Origin: an uncultured Bacteroidota bacterium
GTDB taxonomy: Bacteria > Bacteroidota > Bacteroidia > Flavobacteriales > Flavobacteriaceae
NCBI GenBank assembly: GCA_903839195.1
Contig: CAIMBK010000071.1
Coordinates: forward strand, 1-43,033
DNA length: 43,033 nt
Direction: 5' to 3'
Part shown: piece by piece, positions 25,411-34,910 of the stretch
Layout of the letters: each line of letters begins with the position of its first letter
How positions within the stretch are numbered: position 1 is the stretch's first letter
Notes under the pieces: generated by a model
Databases searched by the model: none
What the model was told of the DNA's origin: nothing
Seen by the model: the letters and a program-made list of their open reading frames with translations, nothing else
Made by a program: the position numbers and the translations under genes

Positions 25411-26559
25411 TTGACAACAAAATTTACTTTTAAAACATACTATTCCGTTGCAGCAATTCCAATTTCTTGGGATACGTTGTCTGTGAAAAATAGTTTCTTG
25501 AAGCGGGATTATCTAAAAGCGCTCGAATTGGCTTCGCCGGATAATATGGTGTGTAATTATATTGGTTTGTTTCAAGAAAATGAATTGGTTGGAATTGCCA
25601 TTTCGCAATTTATCGATTTAAGCAAAGTGAGTTCCTTTGGCGAAAGAGACCATTGCGTCAAAACGGCTATTCGCGATTTTGCTTTTAAAAAATTCAGTTC
25701 AAAAGTATTGCTCATTGGTAATAATATGCTAACGGGACAACACGCTTTTTGCTTCAGCCCAGATTTACCTTACAGCGTCGGTCTTGAACTTTTAAAGAAC
25801 GCAATAAGCAGTATTGAAAAAGACTATTCGAAGAAAAAAACCCGGATTCATTTAACCATTTTCAAGGATTTTTCTGCAAATGAAGTGCCCAATTTTGCTA
25901 TTCCGGCGTTTAATTCTTTTTTCAACTTTACGACGCAACCCAACATGCTTTTTATAATTAAAGAAAATTGGAAAAATTTTGATGATTATGTCCTCGATTT
26001 AAATAAAAAATACCGCGACCAATTTAAAAGAGCGCGAAAAAAATCGGAAGGAATTACCAAGAGAAAATTAACCGTTAATGAACTAATTCATTACAAAAAT
26101 AGAATTCATGAATTGTATATGAATGTTGCCAAAAACGCGCCTTTCAACACCTTTTATTTGCCTGAAAATCATTTTGAAACTTTTAAAATGGCTTTAAAAG
26201 ATGAATTTCTTTTTTATGGTTATTTCAACGGTGAAACGCTAATCGGATTTAATACTTTGGTTAAAAATGGGTCCGATATTGACACCTACTTTTTAGGGTA
26301 TGATGAAAAATGCCAACGCGAAAAAATGCTGTATCTAAATATGTTATATGACATGATTGGCTATTCGATAAATAAAGGGTATTCCCGAATCGTATTTGCG
26401 CGAACCGCACTGGAAATAAAAAGTTCTGTTGGGGCAAAACCAATCGAAATGCAAGGATTTATCAAACACAGCAATTGGTTCATCAACTTATTTATTTCAA
26501 AATTATTCCGTTATTTTGAACCTGAAATGACTTGGATTGAGCGAAATCCTTTCAAATAA
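25411..26559 (+). CDS. GNAT / FemAB-like acyltransferase (start uncertain)
   Basis: LYMNVAKNAPFNTFYLPENHFE, GYFNGETLIGFNTLVKNGSDIDTYFLGYDEK pattern typical of FemAB/GNAT-like proteins. ORF track GTG at 25393 overlaps TATATTTG (25386-25393), so a later start such as TTG 25411 is more likely. Confidence 0.6.
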   Translation: MTTKFTFKTYYSVAAIPISWDTLSVKNSFLKRDYLKALELASPDNMVCNYIGLFQENELVGIAISQFIDLSKVSSFGERDHCVKTAIRDFAFKKFSSKVLLIGNNMLTGQHAFCFSPDLPYSVGLELLKNAISSIEKDYSKKKTRIHLTIFKDFSANEVPNFAIPAFNSFFNFTTQPNMLFIIKENWKNFDDYVLDLNKKYRDQFKRARKKSEGITKRKLTVNELIHYKNRIHELYMNVAKNAPFNTFYLPENHFETFKMALKDEFLFYGYFNGETLIGFNTLVKNGSDIDTYFLGYDEKCQREKMLYLNMLYDMIGYSINKGYSRIVFARTALEIKSSVGAKPIEMQGFIKHSNWFINLFISKLFRYFEPEMTWIERNPFK

Positions 26560-26561
26560 AA

Positions 26562-28469
26562 TTACACATTTTCCAATTCTTCTTGAACAAGTTCCCAATC
26601 CGAAAGTAATTTATCGAGTTCCGACTTCTTTTTATTATAAGCCATAAAAAACGAAGCGTCTTCAATGTGTTTGTCATAATTGGAAGCCAACATTTTGTCA
26701 TCATGTTGAATGTCTTTTTCCAATTGTTGAATTTGACTTTCAATTTTGCTTAACCTATTTTGAAGCGATTTGTTTTTCTTCTGATCTTCGTAGGAAACTT
26801 TGTTATTTTCTTTGGGAGTTTCTTTCTTGAGAATGTCTTTTTTCTCTACTTCTCGCATGTTTTCGAGGTTTCGTTGTTCTAGAAAATAATTAACATCGCC
26901 CAAATATTCCTTGATTTTTTGGTCTTTAAATTCATAAACAATGTTCGACATTCCTTGTAAAAAATCCCTGTCGTGGGAAACCAAAAGCAACGTTCCTTCG
27001 TATTTTTGAAGGGCGGCTTTCAAAACATTTTTCGACTTTATATCCAAGTGATTCGTAGGCTCATCCATCAATAAAACATTAATCGGTTGAAGCAATAATT
27101 TGCAAAGCGCCAATCGATTTCTTTCGCCACCAGAAAGCACTTTTACCTTTTTTTCCACATCATCACCTCGAAAAAGAAACGACCCTAACATGTCGCGAAC
27201 TTTCGAACGATTGGAATCGGTTGCGGCATTTTGCATGGTTTCCAATAAAGTGATTTCGCCATCCAAATATTCGGCTTGATTTTGAGCAAAATACCCAATT
27301 TGAACATTATGGCCCAGTTTTATTGTTCCTTGAAATTTAAATTCATTGACAATCGCTTTAATAAACGTTGATTTTCCTTGTCCGTTTTGACCTACAAAAG
27401 CAATTTTACTTCCTCGTTCTACTAAAAGTGAAATGTCTTTCAAAATGGTATTTTCGCCATATTTTTTGGTTACTTCTTCCGCTTCAATCACCACTTTTCC
27501 AGGAACTTTTGAAACCGGAAACGAAATGTTCATCACCGAATTGTCATCTTCATCCACTTCAATTCGTTCTACTTTGTCTAATTTTTTTATGAGTGATTGC
27601 GCCATAGAAGCTTTGGAGGCTTTAGCTCGAAATTTTTCGATTAATTTCTCCGTTTCTTCTATTTTTTTGGCTTGATTTTTTTGAGTTGCCAATTGTTTTT
27701 CTCGAATTTCATGACGTAATTCTAAATATTGCGAATAGGGTTTATTAAAATCATACGCCTTTCCAAGTGAAATTTCGATGGTTCGATTGGTGACATTATC
27801 TAAAAACATTTTATCGTGCGACACAATGACAACAACGCCTGGATAATTGCGCAAGAAACTCTCCAACCAAATGATACTTTCAATATCCAAGTGATTCGTA
27901 GGTTCATCTAAAAGTAAAACATCGTTGGATTGAAGCAGCAATTTTGCCAATTCAATTCGCATGCGCCATCCACCCGAAAAAGTTTCCGTTTGATTGTTGA
28001 ACACTTCTCGTTTGAAACCCAAACCCAAAAGAATTTTTTCGGTGTCGCCAACATAATTATAGCCGCCCAACAATTCGAAACGATGCGTATAATCGGATAA
28101 ATCTTCAATGATTTGGCTGTATTCGTCACTTTCGTAATCAGTTCTGGTAACCAATTGATGGTTGATTTGTTCTAGTTTTTTTTCAACAATTTTAATATCC
28201 GTAAAGGCTTCATAGGCTTCTTCAAGAACCGTTCTTCCTTGTTCAAAATCAATATCCTGACGAAGAAATCCCATTCGAACTTCTTTTTCTTGAGAAATAA
28301 CGCCTGAATCTGGGGCAAAATCGCGAGCTAAAATTTTTAGCATTGTTGATTTTCCAGCACCGTTCTTTCCTACAAGACCAACTCGATCTCCCGCTCCCAA
28401 ACGAAAAGTAACTTCTTCAAACAAATAAGTTCCTCCAAAGGAAACCGACAAATTGTGGATATTAAGCAT
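26562..28469 (-). CDS. ABC-F family ATP-binding protein
   Basis: Two ATPase domains: GKNGAGKSTMLK / FSGGWRMRIELAKLLL / LLDEPTNHLD and GQNGQGKSTFIK / LSGGERNRLALCKLLL / LMDEPTNHLD; no TM segment; C-terminal coiled coil. Confidence 0.95.
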   Translation of the reverse strand: MLNIHNLSVSFGGTYLFEEVTFRLGAGDRVGLVGKNGAGKSTMLKILARDFAPDSGVISQEKEVRMGFLRQDIDFEQGRTVLEEAYEAFTDIKIVEKKLEQINHQLVTRTDYESDEYSQIIEDLSDYTHRFELLGGYNYVGDTEKILLGLGFKREVFNNQTETFSGGWRMRIELAKLLLQSNDVLLLDEPTNHLDIESIIWLESFLRNYPGVVVIVSHDKMFLDNVTNRTIEISLGKAYDFNKPYSQYLELRHEIREKQLATQKNQAKKIEETEKLIEKFRAKASKASMAQSLIKKLDKVERIEVDEDDNSVMNISFPVSKVPGKVVIEAEEVTKKYGENTILKDISLLVERGSKIAFVGQNGQGKSTFIKAIVNEFKFQGTIKLGHNVQIGYFAQNQAEYLDGEITLLETMQNAATDSNRSKVRDMLGSFLFRGDDVEKKVKVLSGGERNRLALCKLLLQPINVLLMDEPTNHLDIKSKNVLKAALQKYEGTLLLVSHDRDFLQGMSNIVYEFKDQKIKEYLGDVNYFLEQRNLENMREVEKKDILKKETPKENNKVSYEDQKKNKSLQNRLSKIESQIQQLEKDIQHDDKMLASNYDKHIEDASFFMAYNKKKSELDKLLSDWELVQEELENV

Positions 28470-28526
28470 AAATTGTGACTATTGTTACATTAAAAAAATT
28501 GCAAAGTCTTACCTTTGTCAAAAATT

Positions 28527-28910
28527 ATGCAAATGTTAAAAAAAGGATCCAAATTAAATAGCATTTTAACAGGAACTTGTCCGAAATGTCAAAATGAGAA
28601 TATGTATGTGGACAAAAATCCATTTAATTTAAGAAAAGTCTTAAAAATGCACGAAAACTGCAGTCATTGTGGTTTAAAATACCAAATTGAACCTTCCTTT
28701 TTTTATGGCGCAATGTATGTGAGTTACGGATTGAATGTGGCTATCGGAATTGCGGCGTTTGTAATCACCTTTGTATTTTTAAAATTGGATATAAAAACAT
28801 CTTTCATCTCCATTGTTTTGGCAATTGTTTTGCTTTATCCTTTAGTTTTGAGATGGTCAAGAAATATTTATATCAATATGTTTGTTTCCTACGATTCAGT
28901 CCAAAAATAA
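28527..28910 (+). CDS. DUF983 family membrane protein
   Basis: Cys motifs CPKCQNENMY and CSHCGLKY followed by EPSFFYGAMYVSYGLNVAIGIAAF and TM helices. Start moved to ATG 28527 because TACCTTTG (28510-28517) looks like a -7 element. Confidence 0.8.
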   Translation: MQMLKKGSKLNSILTGTCPKCQNENMYVDKNPFNLRKVLKMHENCSHCGLKYQIEPSFFYGAMYVSYGLNVAIGIAAFVITFVFLKLDIKTSFISIVLAIVLLYPLVLRWSRNIYINMFVSYDSVQK

Positions 28911-28911
28911 T

Positions 28912-29964
28912 TTATTTCTTTTTATCAAAACGTTGGATATCGGAATCCCTCGGGATTGGCTTTGCATATTCAATATTTTCGAATAACATTTTTGCTAAAA
29001 AAGGCCCCAACATGACGCCACGAGTTCCTAATCCGTTCAAAATATGAATTCGATTTGAATCTTGATGCGTTCCAATTAATGGTCTTCGATCTCTAACCGT
29101 AGGACGAACTCCGGCAAAATGGTCTATTATTTCATAGTCACAATCCAAAATTTCATCAATTCTGGCTATTAATTCTTGTTTTCCAGCTTCGGTCGGTTGA
29201 TTGGTTTTGTCTTTCCAATCATAAGTAGCGCCCACTTTGAACAAATCATTTCCTAGGGGCAAAATAAAAACGCTGGTGTTTATGATAACATCTAAATTCA
29301 AATTAGGCGATTTAAGAATCAATAATTCCCCTTTTGTTCCGTCTAGCGGTAAATGCGAGAAAAACGGATTAGAATGAATGCCAAATCCTTCTGCGAAGAT
29401 GATGTGTTTTGCTTTTGTATTTTTATATTGAATATAATCGTTTTCCACTTGAAGTGCATTATAATCAAAAGTTTCGTTTTGAAAAAACTGTTGATTATTC
29501 AAATACGTTCTGTAATTTGAAATTAATGCGGCGGTATCAACATAACCCGTTTGAAGCACTTCGCCATATCCGAAAGGCGATTGGATTCCGTCGTATTTTT
29601 TATCGATTAAATCAAGAGAAAGGAAAGGTGCTAAATTCGGTTTGTCAGAAGCAGCAAACCAGTTATTTTGTTCTTCAATGGAAAAGAATTTTCTTAAAAT
29701 TGGAATTTTATAATCAATTTGGGTGTCTAATTTGGTTTCAATTGCTTTATAAAACGAATCCAACAAAGTGATTTGTTCCAAGGCATTTGGTACTTCGCTA
29801 AATCGTTTAAGAATTACGGGATTATATAATCCGCCGGCAATTTGGGAAGAATTTTGAGAAGAATCATCGAGAACAAGAATGGTTTTGTTGTTTTGTAATG
29901 CGGTTTCAGCAAAACAAACACCTGCAATTCCGGAACCTACAATGATATAATCTAACATTTTCAT
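28912..29964 (-). CDS. FAD-dependent oxidoreductase (DAO family)
   Basis: DYIIVGSGIAGVCFAETALQNNKTILVLDD; GGLYNPVILKRF; C-terminal HFAGVRPTVRDRRPLIGTH...NGLGTRGVMLGPFLAKML. Confidence 0.85.
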   Translation of the reverse strand: MKMLDYIIVGSGIAGVCFAETALQNNKTILVLDDSSQNSSQIAGGLYNPVILKRFSEVPNALEQITLLDSFYKAIETKLDTQIDYKIPILRKFFSIEEQNNWFAASDKPNLAPFLSLDLIDKKYDGIQSPFGYGEVLQTGYVDTAALISNYRTYLNNQQFFQNETFDYNALQVENDYIQYKNTKAKHIIFAEGFGIHSNPFFSHLPLDGTKGELLILKSPNLNLDVIINTSVFILPLGNDLFKVGATYDWKDKTNQPTEAGKQELIARIDEILDCDYEIIDHFAGVRPTVRDRRPLIGTHQDSNRIHILNGLGTRGVMLGPFLAKMLFENIEYAKPIPRDSDIQRFDKKK

Positions 29965-29983
29965 TTATTTAAATAGATTACAA

Positions 29984-30020
29984 AAATAAAAAACTCTTAC
30001 CATTACGATAAGAGTTTTCA
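29984..30020 (-). terminator. Rho-independent terminator downstream of gldN
   Basis: AAAACTCTTA (29990-29999) / TAAGAGTTTT (30009-30018) stem with A/T-rich flanks; U-run in the minus-strand transcript. Confidence 0.75.
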
Positions 30021-30039
30021 ATTTGTTTGTGAAATAATT

Positions 30040-31029
30040 TTAGTAAGCCCACATATCGTGTTCGAAATTTCTAATTTTTTCTTTCACTCTTTCGGATTCA
30101 AGTAGCTCCATTTGTGCATTATCTTTCACATATTGAGCAATTTCTCTATCTCCGTATACATTTTCTTCTTTGTAAATAATAGCATTGAAATGACGTGAAT
30201 TAAAAATTTGATCGAAATCCATTGGCATTGAAGAATTTTTGTCATTAAATGATTTTGCTTCATGCAAAATAGTTCGAATGGAAGGATAATAAACCCAAAA
30301 CAATTCAATAACATCTGGGGCTTCTTTTCCAATTTCTCTTGCTTCAGGAGCCATAGGACAAATTCCTAAAATACGATATTTCAACTCACTTTGACGGCTG
30401 TCAAAATACCAATATCCTTTAATTCGATAAGAGTCAATATCTTGAGCGGTTAATTCTTTTTTATTGATATACTGCGGATCCAACACTTTAGTAGCTGGAA
30501 TAACAGTTGCAGGAGTTACCGAAATTACTTTTCCTTTTTTGTCTTTCTTTACAACTTCAGGAACTGATTTAGGTTTGTAATCATCATAAAAATTATTGAT
30601 TTCATCAAGACCAGCTTGAAGCGTATCAGTAAAAGTAAATGAAGACTCCATATCTTTCAGGGTTTTTTTGGTGTTAAAATAACTATCAGAATATACTTCC
30701 GTTATTTTTCCAGCTTTAATCCCAGCAATCAAAACATGATATAAAGAACGTCTGTCTCTACCAATATTTGCAGTATCTATTGGATAATACAAAGGGAAAT
30801 TGATTCTTTCATCCAAATCAATCACTTCCCATGTAGTTTTTGCATTCAATACATCCCTATCATGAACATAACCATAAGCTAATGGTTTGTCATTATCAGA
30901 AATTAATTGCGCTGGCGATTTCTTCCCAATTTCAGAAGGGGTTTTGGCATTTAGCAAATTGGATTGGGCGAAAGAAGAAAAACTTCCTGCAACAACTGCA
31001 ATAACGATTAATAAACTTTTATTCTTCAT
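30040..31029 (-). CDS. gldN: Gliding motility / T9SS protein GldN
   Basis: Order gldK-gldL-gldM-gldN; NLLNAKTPSEIGKKS...DRDVLNAKTTWEVIDLDERINFPLYYP; signal peptide. Confidence 0.93.
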   Translation of the reverse strand: MKNKSLLIVIAVVAGSFSSFAQSNLLNAKTPSEIGKKSPAQLISDNDKPLAYGYVHDRDVLNAKTTWEVIDLDERINFPLYYPIDTANIGRDRRSLYHVLIAGIKAGKITEVYSDSYFNTKKTLKDMESSFTFTDTLQAGLDEINNFYDDYKPKSVPEVVKKDKKGKVISVTPATVIPATKVLDPQYINKKELTAQDIDSYRIKGYWYFDSRQSELKYRILGICPMAPEAREIGKEAPDVIELFWVYYPSIRTILHEAKSFNDKNSSMPMDFDQIFNSRHFNAIIYKEENVYGDREIAQYVKDNAQMELLESERVKEKIRNFEHDMWAY

Positions 31030-31076
31030 CTTATTTTAATTATAAGTTATTTGTGAAAACGGGCTAACTTAAATTT

Positions 31077-32630
31077 TTATTGTATTTCATATATTACAGG
31101 AGCTGTTTTTCCTGTAAGAATGTTTGCTGTAACACCAACAATTTTGGTTTTGATATCAGAAATCGTAATTTGATCACCTCTACTTGCTCTTGCTAAAGCC
31201 GCTTTACATTGGGCATTAACTCTATCGCCGTTTACAATTACAGCAGCTGAACCTGTTACTTTAAATGTAAATTGAGTAACTTGGAAAGTAAGATCATACA
31301 AGAAATCAGGTAATTTAGCTGTAATTTGCGCTACTTCTAAACGAGATTTAGCCCCTTTAACAACACCCATTTCTCCGGCGATTGCACCGATTGGTCCTGG
31401 AATGTTTTTAATTCTGAAAACTTTTTTATCAGAAACTGGTTTTCCATCAGGTAATTTAGCTGTTACATTTACAGTTACTTCGGTACCTGCTCCTGGATTT
31501 AAGTTATATTGTCCCATTTTAGAACCTTTTGATAAACCTGGCGCAGAAGCTACCACTTTATCATCTGTAATACCTGCAAAAGAAATAGTCATTGGATTAG
31601 GTAATCCTCTATAAACAACGTTCATTTTGTCGGCAGAAATATTGGCTGAATTTGGTTTAGGAACCACAACATAGTTTCCTTTAATAGGCAAACTAATTAC
31701 TTTTCCATTTTCGTCAAAGTTAAATGAACCCGTAATTTCATGTTCACCAACAGCACCTGCTCCAAAAGAGAAATCGGCTTGTCCAGCTTTGGCAACTACG
31801 CTTGTTCCGTTAACGATTACAGATTTAGCAACTAAATTTGGATCAAATTTTCCTAAAATAATTTTTCCTTTAACAGCTTCTCCTTGAAAGAAAGCAGTTT
31901 TTTCAGGAACAACTATTGGTTGATAAGCTGTCAAAGAAGCCGCAGCAACTAAGTCAGATTGGAACATTCCAGTCATTACATCGCTTTCCGTTGTTTTGAT
32001 ATCCGCTTGTAATTGAGATAATTTTGTAATTGACGCAATTAAAGGGAAATGGTGGTAATTATAATCCAACCAAGGTAGTTTTGCACCTGCTTTTTCTGAA
32101 TAAACCGCTTCGGTTGCAAATCTTTTCTCGATTTTTTTCATTTCTACATCTGCAATTGAACTTCCGCCAATTCTTTTTATTTCACTAGCATAAGTTTGAA
32201 TTTTATTTAAAAACTCTTTTGCTTTAGGGGATTCTCTATCTCCTATGTAAAATAAATTATCAATAGCATCACTTTTATCCATTTGTTCGCATGGATAATT
32301 TCCGTCTTTGTCAATTACAAATCCTTTAGCGGCAATATCTTTTATTCCTTCAATATAATCGTTGAATTCCTTAGATAGCGCTCTGATTTTTTCAACTTTA
32401 GCTTTTTTATCACCATATTGACCTGGTTGGTCTTTCGCTTTTTGGGCTAGTTGAAGAAATGAAGATTCGTTTCTAGTATCTGTAAGTGTATTTGACTCTA
32501 CAATTTTTGAATTCAAAATACCAAAAGCCGTTAATACTTCTTTTGACATATTTAATGCTAACATCGCGATGAAAACCAAGTACATCAGGTTAATCATCTT
32601 CTGTCTAGGGGTTAATTTTCCTCCTGCCAT
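31077..32630 (-). CDS. gldM: Gliding motility / T9SS protein GldM
   Basis: MAGGKLTPRQKMINLMYLVFIAMLALNMSKEVLTAFG N-terminus; gene order. Confidence 0.96.
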   Translation of the reverse strand: MAGGKLTPRQKMINLMYLVFIAMLALNMSKEVLTAFGILNSKIVESNTLTDTRNESSFLQLAQKAKDQPGQYGDKKAKVEKIRALSKEFNDYIEGIKDIAAKGFVIDKDGNYPCEQMDKSDAIDNLFYIGDRESPKAKEFLNKIQTYASEIKRIGGSSIADVEMKKIEKRFATEAVYSEKAGAKLPWLDYNYHHFPLIASITKLSQLQADIKTTESDVMTGMFQSDLVAAASLTAYQPIVVPEKTAFFQGEAVKGKIILGKFDPNLVAKSVIVNGTSVVAKAGQADFSFGAGAVGEHEITGSFNFDENGKVISLPIKGNYVVVPKPNSANISADKMNVVYRGLPNPMTISFAGITDDKVVASAPGLSKGSKMGQYNLNPGAGTEVTVNVTAKLPDGKPVSDKKVFRIKNIPGPIGAIAGEMGVVKGAKSRLEVAQITAKLPDFLYDLTFQVTQFTFKVTGSAAVIVNGDRVNAQCKAALARASRGDQITISDIKTKIVGVTANILTGKTAPVIYEIQ

Positions 32631-32681
32631 TTTTTCTAATTAGTTTATTTGTTATTAATATATAGTGTATTAAACTAATTA

Positions 32682-33326
32682 TTATTTGTTACTCATTGCA
32701 GAAAGCATTCCACCATAAACATTGTTCAATGAAGACAAGTTTGAGGTTAATGATTGCATTTGATCTTTTAATTTTATATTATTTTCAACCACTTCTTCAT
32801 TGATTTGTGCATTTTTCGCAGAAGTTTCTAATTGAATTTTATATAATCCATTGATAGATTCCATTTGAGAAGCTGCCAATGTTAACTCTTCACTGTATTT
32901 TTTTGTTGAAGCTAATGATTCAGCTGTAGGTGCCAAACTTTTTGAAGCTGCTTCAAAATTTTTGATGCTATTTCCTAAGCTTGCCATTAATTCTCCATCA
33001 ATTTTAGCTTCTTTCAACATCGCATCTAATTTTTGAGACAATAAACCTTGTGCTTCTTTAGATTCGTCTTTTTTACCGTCTTTAGCTTTTGCTGTTCCTC
33101 CAGCTAATTCTGGATATACTAATGACCAATCCAATTCATCATCAACTGGCTCAAAAGCAGACAAACCAAAAATCAAAGCCTCTGTTAGAAGTCCTATTGT
33201 CAACATAAGGTTACCGGTAATAAATCCGAATTCAATGTGTGTAATTTTGAATAATGCTCCGATAATTACTACTGCAGCTCCCATACCGTATGCGAAGTTC
33301 ATTGCTTTTTTGCTTAATAATGCCAT
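32682..33326 (-). CDS. gldL: Gliding motility / T9SS protein GldL
   Basis: MALLSKKAMNFAYGMGAAVVIIGALFKITHIEFGFITGNLMLTIGLLTEALIFGLSAFEP; gene order. Confidence 0.96.
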   Translation of the reverse strand: MALLSKKAMNFAYGMGAAVVIIGALFKITHIEFGFITGNLMLTIGLLTEALIFGLSAFEPVDDELDWSLVYPELAGGTAKAKDGKKDESKEAQGLLSQKLDAMLKEAKIDGELMASLGNSIKNFEAASKSLAPTAESLASTKKYSEELTLAASQMESINGLYKIQLETSAKNAQINEEVVENNIKLKDQMQSLTSNLSSLNNVYGGMLSAMSNK

Positions 33327-33373
33327 AATGTTAAAATTTAATTAGTTTAGTTTTTGTTTTAGTTTGAATTTAT

Positions 33374-34777
33374 TTATTTTTTGTTTTTAGCGTTTCCGGT
33401 GGTTTGTGTTCCCATATAATCTTGAACGGTTCTGAAACCGATATAACTTCTTGCAGAATCAGCATATTCGAAGTTTCTTGTTCCAACTTGTAAGAAATAA
33501 GAAACGTCTTTCCACGAACCTCCACGAACTACTTTTCGTTTGTTTGTCAAATCCTGAACATTCGGATTCATTGTAGATACGAAATCATAAGCTGATGCAT
33601 CATAGGCAGAATCTGTCCATTCAGCAACGTTTCCTGACATATTGTATAAATTATAACCATTCGGCTCGAATGATTTTGCTTCCACAGTATACAAGGATTG
33701 ATCGGCTGCATAATCGCCTCTATTTGGTTTAAAGTTAGCTAAGAAACAGCCTCTGTCACTCTTTGTATAAGGACCTCCCCAAGGATACATGCCTGATTGC
33801 AAACCTCCTCTAGCCGCATATTCCCATTCTGCTTCGGTTGGTAATCTAAAAGAATTGATTTGATCAAATCCTTTTTTCTTTTTTATATAGGAGTTTTTGT
33901 ATAATGTTCTCCAAGCACAAAATGCTCTTGCTTGTTTCCAATTAACACCAACAACTGGATAATTATTATAAGCCTTGTGCCAAAAATAATCATTATGCAT
34001 TGGTTCATTATAGGAATAATTCCAATCTTTTATCCAAGTGGTAGTATCTGGATAAACAGGTTCTTGTTCTGTTCTAACAAAATCTCTACGTTTTCCAGAT
34101 TTTGATCTTGCAGCAGCCTGCATATCCATCCAAGAATATCGGAATTTTAATTTTTTTGCATCAATTGTAATTAATCCATTGTAAGATTCTGCAGCTGGAA
34201 GATACATGGTATCCATTACTTCAGTATAAAATTCGTCTGGATATTTGCTTTTATCGGTGATTAATTTGATTTTATGATTTACTTTTCTTCCGGCATAAGG
34301 ATCGTCAGCGGTTCCTACGCTATAGTAATTTTCATACATATACTTGTCGTAGGCATTCATTTTAGCAGGATCGGTATCGTTGAAAGCAAAATCGCCAATA
34401 CTTCCCACTTTTTTTCCAGAGCTTTTTCCTGTTGGGGCAGTTTGACCAGAATCTTCGGCAGCAATAGCCAAACGAACACGAATAATTGAATCTTTTACCC
34501 AATATACAAATTGACGGTATTCGCTATTTGTAATTTCGGTTTCATCCATATAAAAAGAACGAACAGTAACTGTTTTTGTTGGAGCATCTTGTACATTAGC
34601 TAAGTCATCATCGGATTTACCCATAATGTAAGAGCCACCTGGTACTAAAGTCATACCAAATGGTTTTTCTGGATGCCATTTCTTTCCAACTACACCTACT
34701 AATTCGCCTTTATCGCCGGAACGACCGCAACTAATCAACAAAGTTAAAAAAGCTGTAAACGCAATGAACTTCTTCAT
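33374..34777 (-). CDS. gldK: Gliding motility / T9SS lipoprotein GldK (formylglycine-generating-enzyme-like fold)
   Basis: MKKFIAFTAFLTLLISCGRSG lipobox; FGE-sulfatase motifs (PVVGVNWKQARAFCAWR, RLPTEAEWEYAARGG, NVAEWTDSAY, VVRGGSWKD, GFRTV). Start set at M24 of the track ORF. Confidence 0.94.
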   Translation of the reverse strand: MKKFIAFTAFLTLLISCGRSGDKGELVGVVGKKWHPEKPFGMTLVPGGSYIMGKSDDDLANVQDAPTKTVTVRSFYMDETEITNSEYRQFVYWVKDSIIRVRLAIAAEDSGQTAPTGKSSGKKVGSIGDFAFNDTDPAKMNAYDKYMYENYYSVGTADDPYAGRKVNHKIKLITDKSKYPDEFYTEVMDTMYLPAAESYNGLITIDAKKLKFRYSWMDMQAAARSKSGKRRDFVRTEQEPVYPDTTTWIKDWNYSYNEPMHNDYFWHKAYNNYPVVGVNWKQARAFCAWRTLYKNSYIKKKKGFDQINSFRLPTEAEWEYAARGGLQSGMYPWGGPYTKSDRGCFLANFKPNRGDYAADQSLYTVEAKSFEPNGYNLYNMSGNVAEWTDSAYDASAYDFVSTMNPNVQDLTNKRKVVRGGSWKDVSYFLQVGTRNFEYADSARSYIGFRTVQDYMGTQTTGNAKNKK

Positions 34778-34910
34778 ATATTCTTGGGTTATATTGTATT
34801 CTTTATTTGAGGGCGTAAACCTATTTATTATTTTTGAAAAATCCAATTATTTTTTTTAAAAAATAACAAGAATAAGATTAAAAATTAAAAATCGGTTTTG
34901 CCGTTTTAAA

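Noticed and set aside
26559-26562. Convergent genes abutting with 2 bp between stop codons
   Set aside because: Compact convergent genes are common in these genomes; no extra structure to support an unusual function.
27433-27675. 80 aa plus-strand ORF antisense to the ABC-F gene
   Set aside because: Shadow ORF inside a strongly conserved ATPase gene.
29409-29771. 120 aa plus-strand ORF antisense to the FAD oxidoreductase
   Set aside because: Overlaps a well-supported CDS; low-complexity aromatic/basic composition, no family resemblance.
30040-34777. gldKLMN as a possible novel secretion cluster
   Set aside because: Matches the established T9SS/gliding core gene order; ordinary for Flavobacteriia.
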